Shown here: piece after piece, positions 60,204 to 64,000 of the stretch
Position numbering within the stretch: the stretch's first letter is position 1
Layout of the letters: each line of letters starts with the position of its first letter
NCBI RefSeq assembly: GCF_020382885.2
Contig: NC_058502.1
Location: 14,535,950 to 14,599,949, forward strand
From: Scatophagus argus
Taxonomy: Eukaryota; Chordata; Actinopteri; Scatophagidae
Direction of reading: 5' to 3'
DNA: 64,000 nt
Translations under genes and position numbers: made by a program
The notes under the pieces: model-generated
The model's input: only the letters and a program-made list of their open reading frames with translations
Database searches by the model: none
Told to the model about the DNA's origin: nothing

Positions 60204-62159
60204 ATGATTTTGACTCCTGAGTATTACACAACCCTAGCATTATTCAGAGCTGCCATATGGATGTGTCTCTGTGTCTTGGTGACACAAGAGAGTGGTGGGC
60301 ACACCAGTAAATACAGAGCCATCCAGCATTCAATAGACCTCTGTTGCCACTGGATACTAGATTGGTTACCAAGCCAACACATGTGCCTCACTGTCATATC
60401 TCCAGCAGATCAGCGAGGAAAACAACTGATATCTTAGCAGTTAAGCTCTCTATGTTCCAGGCTCAAACAAAGTAGTATGTTTCAGTATGTTTTTAACAGA
60501 GGATCAGTGACTCAGTATGACAAACTAAAGTATAAAAGGACATACATGAATGGAGATTGTGTAAGAAAAATGGTACTTCTGGCCATGGCAACAGTGAGTA
60601 TAGTGATTGTATCAGAGGACAACAAGCACAGAAGAAATTTACATAACCTCTGACAAAACAAGTTCATTCAGAAATGGATTGACTAAATGATGGATAAGCA
60701 GATTTAAAAATAAATGATGCCAGACATAAACTACGATGAGAGCTCCTTCAAGCACTAAGGTTGGCTAAGAGTTTTGTACAATATGCTGTCTGACACAAGA
60801 CTCTTGGTTGAGGTCAGTCATCATTAACCTCATCAGACAGACAGACCAGCTCACAGATGGGTCAGTGACCACATAGATCATAGATGGTCATGCCGATAGG
60901 CGTGAGGTTGACTGCAGATATAAAACAGAACATTATGAAAGCAAACCAATGTTGAAAGAAAAAATATAAATTAAAGTAAAAATTTTGCATCAGTTGTGAG
61001 GACGCTGCCACCTAAAGGCAGCTATAGGGTACTGTTGCAGCTCTGGGTGACTCATTTGTTGTAGGTAGTAAATGTCAAGGGAACTGTTCATTTAGACCAG
61101 CCAAAAAATATGATAATTAATTTACATGTCGTCATCACAGGCACATATTGATATCATACAAGCACATATTTACATAATTACAATGGTGTGTAGTGTAAAA
61201 AGACTGAGTCAATCAGACAGGAGATCATTCCTCAGTGCATTTTGCAATTTGACACTGTAAGTATGACAAACAACATCACTGTCATGCAGCATCCTGGGGC
61301 AAGGTGCCTGAAAAGAAATTACAGTTTGCAATGACTGTCTAGAGTGACAGCTCAGGATGTATGTGGGAAGAAAAATGAGCAAAGCAAAGCATCATTTAGA
61401 CAGTGGAGACACAAAGACATGGACCACAGAGGTAAAGTATCATGTGACACTCATCTTACACACAGCATGCAGCGAATGCTCAGAGTTAGACATGAGGAGA
61501 CATCTAGTGGACAACCAGGCTACTGCGCAAGAAAGTAATTCACAAAAACACCAGCTGTCTCCTTTATTCAGCTAACTGAGGAGACTGACAAAAAAATAAA
61601 ATAAAAGCTTAAGAACAAAAACAAAAAGATTAACAATAAATACCACATCACATAGCAGAATAAATTCTCATGCTGTAGAATGTGATGTAAAATTAAATGT
61701 GAGATACACGAGAGAAGCCGTTTAGTGTTCTCATGTTTGTGCTGAAGAGCACCACCTTCAGACAAAATACCAGATTTTGTAATCCTTATTTGTTAGGATT
61801 ATGTTATGTTATGTTTTAACAGTTTTCAGCTATAGAACTTTAAAACGTGCTGCTAGCCGTGGTTCTTTTGAATATAGTACTATTCTCTTATTTACTTTCT
61901 TTACACTCTAGCATGTGTTCAGCCAGATTAACTTACTAACAAGGAATTCATTTTCATGAAGCATAAGCCAAAGCTGCATCAAATTAATCAAATACATGTA
62001 CTGTCTGTAACACTGAGAAATAAATCATGTTTATCGGATTTTGCCATGTAGCTCGCTGACCTCCAGACAAACAGCGTTGTAAAGTCATTTAGTGAAACTG
62101 TCTGAGGTAGATAAAGTAAAACTTACTTACTATTTCAGATATGGATACTTACTTACAAA

Positions 62160-62460
62160 CTTACTATAGAAATTTCCATCCATTTTCTATACTGCTTACC
62201 CATCAGGGTTGTGGGGGGGCCTGGAGCTGACTACAGACGAGAGGCGGGTTACACCCTGGACTGGTCGCCAGTCAATCACAAGACAAACAACCACACACGC
62301 TCACACATGCACACCTAGGGGCAATGTAGAGTAGCCAATTAACCTAATGTGCATGCTTTGGGGATTTTGAGAGGAAGCCAGAAGACCGGGATTTGAACCT
62401 GGAACCCTCTTGCCCTGAGGCACCATCCCTAACCACTGAACCACTGTATTGCCGCTACAG
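62160..62460 (+). repeat. Interspersed teleost repeat (CATGCAAACTC family), longer partial copy
   Basis: Ordered blocks include TTTTCTATACTGCTTACCCA, GAGAGGCGGGTTACACCCTG, GACTGGTCGCCAGTCAATCA, CACACCTAGGGGCAATGTAG, CCAATTAACCTAATGTGCAT and TAACCACTGAACCACTGTAT. They match a repeat found many times in fish genomes. It shares its family with 39620-39845 but keeps different parts. Confidence 0.7.
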
Positions 62461-63339
62461 TAATATTATGAGAGAAAAAAATTCCAATAACTTTTATTAT
62501 TTTCAAAGGCCTTAAAAATGGCCCACAAGCTTAAGCTATTAAGGACAAGATAAGTACAGTGATGTAAGCTGGTGTTCAGACGTTAACAGCCCTTGTAGGT
62601 ATTAATGGATTCTACCCTGTCATAGACCGTATTTGGAACAGGATACAACATTATCATGTTGTGTACTGGGAACTGCAACCAAATATCTTAAAATGTGAAG
62701 CACGGCAGAAAAAATGAAAGCAGTATCCTTTGACTGATCTGCTTAATATAAAAATGATCAAGCATCTGTTTTCTGGCTGCTTATGAGTTCTAAACACAGA
62801 TGTGGCCACACTGTTGAATCCCATCTTGATCACTTATTTATACACTCTCATTCTCTGAGTCACTGCAGTATGCAATCTGAGTGAAGCTTTGGTTTGTAGC
62901 TAAGCTCTCTCTTCATCACTTCACAGCCCACAAAGTTTGCATAGTAATAATCATGAGAAATTTCACTGATCCCAGTGGAAAAAATATATTCTTACTTGCC
63001 TTTTTTTAGAGGTCAAGCATTTTTCAGTTACCTTGTATGGTTTCCTACCAAGAGCTAAGGACAGCTTTTCTAGCCACTGATTGAATCATCTGTACTCAAA
63101 GATCAGTGCTTCATCACATTACAATTGAGCAAATAATGGAAAAATCAAGCTGTCCTACAAATCTTAGATACAATCAGAAATATAAAAATCTGTTCAAAAT
63201 TACTTATCTGTGGCAGCCTACTTTGTCATAGCATTAAAAAATATGTTGGGTGCCTCAGTAACAAATTAATGGCAGTCTGTTAGTTTTAAAGATAAACTTG
63301 TGGGATAAAGTGCGTGTTCTTCCTCTACAAGTAAGAGGC

Positions 63340-63372
63340 TGCCAACGTGCCCTTGAGCAAGACAACTTACCT
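63340..63372 (+). repeat. Short repeat fragment
   Basis: GCCAACGTGCCCTTGAGCAA and the bases after it resemble the 'GTGCCCTTGAGCAAGGCAC' segment of common fish interspersed repeats. Confidence 0.35.
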
Positions 63373-63559
63373 ACACCTATAAGGATTGTATTTAGCTTTG
63401 AAATGTAAATGACAGATAGAGTGCCACTGGGAGGGAAAGCACATTACCCCATGATGCTTGAATAGTTGAGCTCGGGGAGTGAAAGCAACCTCTGTTGAGT
63501 AGACCGCCTTGAACTGGGAAGGCAACGTGACGGCGAGAGGTCCTCCCATGTGATGTGAC

Positions 63560-63794
63560 TGAGGCCTGACGGACTGTGCCTTTCTGTTATGGCTCCTCCT
63601 GCTTCAGTGGAACGGGGCAAGACGTAACGCCAGTGCAGGAGAACGGGAATAACACAGCGATACGTTTTTCCAAGAACCACGGCTAAAGATGGCAGATCAT
63701 GCAATGCTGAAGAAAAAGACATAGATGAAGTGCTTCGAGTCGCCTCTTCTGCTGTGAAGGCTTCGACATTTCCTCAAGATCAACAACACCCCAA
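63560..63794 (+). promoter_or_regulatory. fbxo11: fbxo11 5' UTR and promoter region
   Basis: The 230 bases before the fbxo11 ATG have raised CpG content and no repeat. The transcription start is not visible. The minus-strand frame 63444-63722 that crosses it has no recognisable content. Confidence 0.45.
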
Positions 63795-63888
63795 ATGAAC
63801 TCCGTCAGAGCAAGTAACGTTAGCAGAAGACCTAGGCGAGTCTCGAGGCCGCGCCCGGTGCAGCCGGAGAGAAACCACCAGGAAAGAG
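63795..63888 (+). CDS. fbxo11: F-box only protein 11, first coding exon (partial gene)
   Basis: FBXO11 is the substrate-recognition subunit of an SCF ubiquitin ligase; known substrates in mammals include BCL6. Only the first exon is in the window: 31 codons plus one base, from ATG at 63795 (A at -3) to the donor GTAATG at 63889. The peptide begins [20 protein letters not shown] and continues PVQPERNHQER, matching the human start [20 protein letters not shown]. Human FBXO11 then has a long Gln/Pro tract before its ERN segment, and here VQ runs directly into PERN, so that tract is absent. The F-box and right-handed beta-helix repeats must lie to the right. The gene is divergent from foxn2, as in human. 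Confidence 0.88.
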
Positions 63889-64000
63889 GTAATGCTAGCT
63901 AACCTAGCCGTAGCATTGCTGAACTGCCTGTCAAGCAGCTAGCTTTTCGGTTGAATTGCCCTAACTATATGATTTGAGTGACTTATGCACTACTTATGTT
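63889..64000 (+). other. fbxo11: Start of fbxo11 intron 1
   Basis: The sequence begins with the donor GTAATGCTAGC and runs to the window end. Confidence 0.75.

Larger units (their letters stand above)
52501..63559. other. Intergenic region between divergent foxn2 and fbxo11
   Basis: About 11 kb with no gene I can support. It contains microsatellites (59128-59166 and 60162-60203), two hairpins (57298-57346 and 58149-58187), a short tandem repeat (58288-58319), a poly-A tract (58120-58146) and interspersed repeats near 62160-62460 and 63340. The stretches 54190-54480 and 59640-59800 are repeat-free and could be conserved regulatory elements. Confidence 0.55.

Overview
The window is vertebrate nuclear DNA: six split protein-coding genes with GT-AG introns and AATAAA-type polyadenylation signals, plus interspersed repeats and microsatellites. 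The small introns, protein sequences and repeat families point to a teleost fish, probably a percomorph. I identified the genes by translating exons and comparing them with family members from memory. No database search was run.

Layout, left to right: 1-2.3 kb, last coding exon and 3' UTR of a gonadotropin receptor, lhcgr (+). 3.2-7.6 kb, gtf2a1l (-), nine exons, complete. 10.4-13.1 kb, ston1 coding exons (-), with a candidate 5' exon near 17.8 kb. 18.9-31.1 kb, ppp1r21 (-), 22 coding exons, complete. 33.4-52.3 kb, foxn2 (-): a long 3' UTR, five coding exons, a 9.5-kb first intron and a 5' non-coding exon in a promoter region. 52.5-63.5 kb, a gene-free interval with microsatellites, hairpins and repeats. 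63.8-64 kb, first coding exon of fbxo11 (+). For gtf2a1l, ston1 coding sequence, ppp1r21 and foxn2 the exon lengths and splice phases close exactly, giving predicted proteins of 449, 707, 785 and 412 residues.

The order and relative orientation (FBXO11, FOXN2, PPP1R21, STON1, GTF2A1L, LHCGR) match human chromosome 2p16, so this is an ancient linkage block. The products do not form one pathway: gonadotropin signalling, general transcription, endocytic sorting, endosomal mRNA transport, forkhead regulation and ubiquitin ligation. ston1 and gtf2a1l lie in tandem on one strand and their splice phases would allow the in-frame read-through known in mammals as STON1-GTF2A1L (SALF).

I found no CRISPR array, operon, phage or new multi-gene system. 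The points most worth checking are the SALF-compatible splice phases, a foxn2 upstream ORF whose stop overlaps the main start, the loss of the usual sulfated tyrosine in the receptor hinge, a NAGNAG acceptor in ston1, a GC-AG intron in gtf2a1l, scattered RFX- and CTCF-like sites, and two intergenic hairpins.
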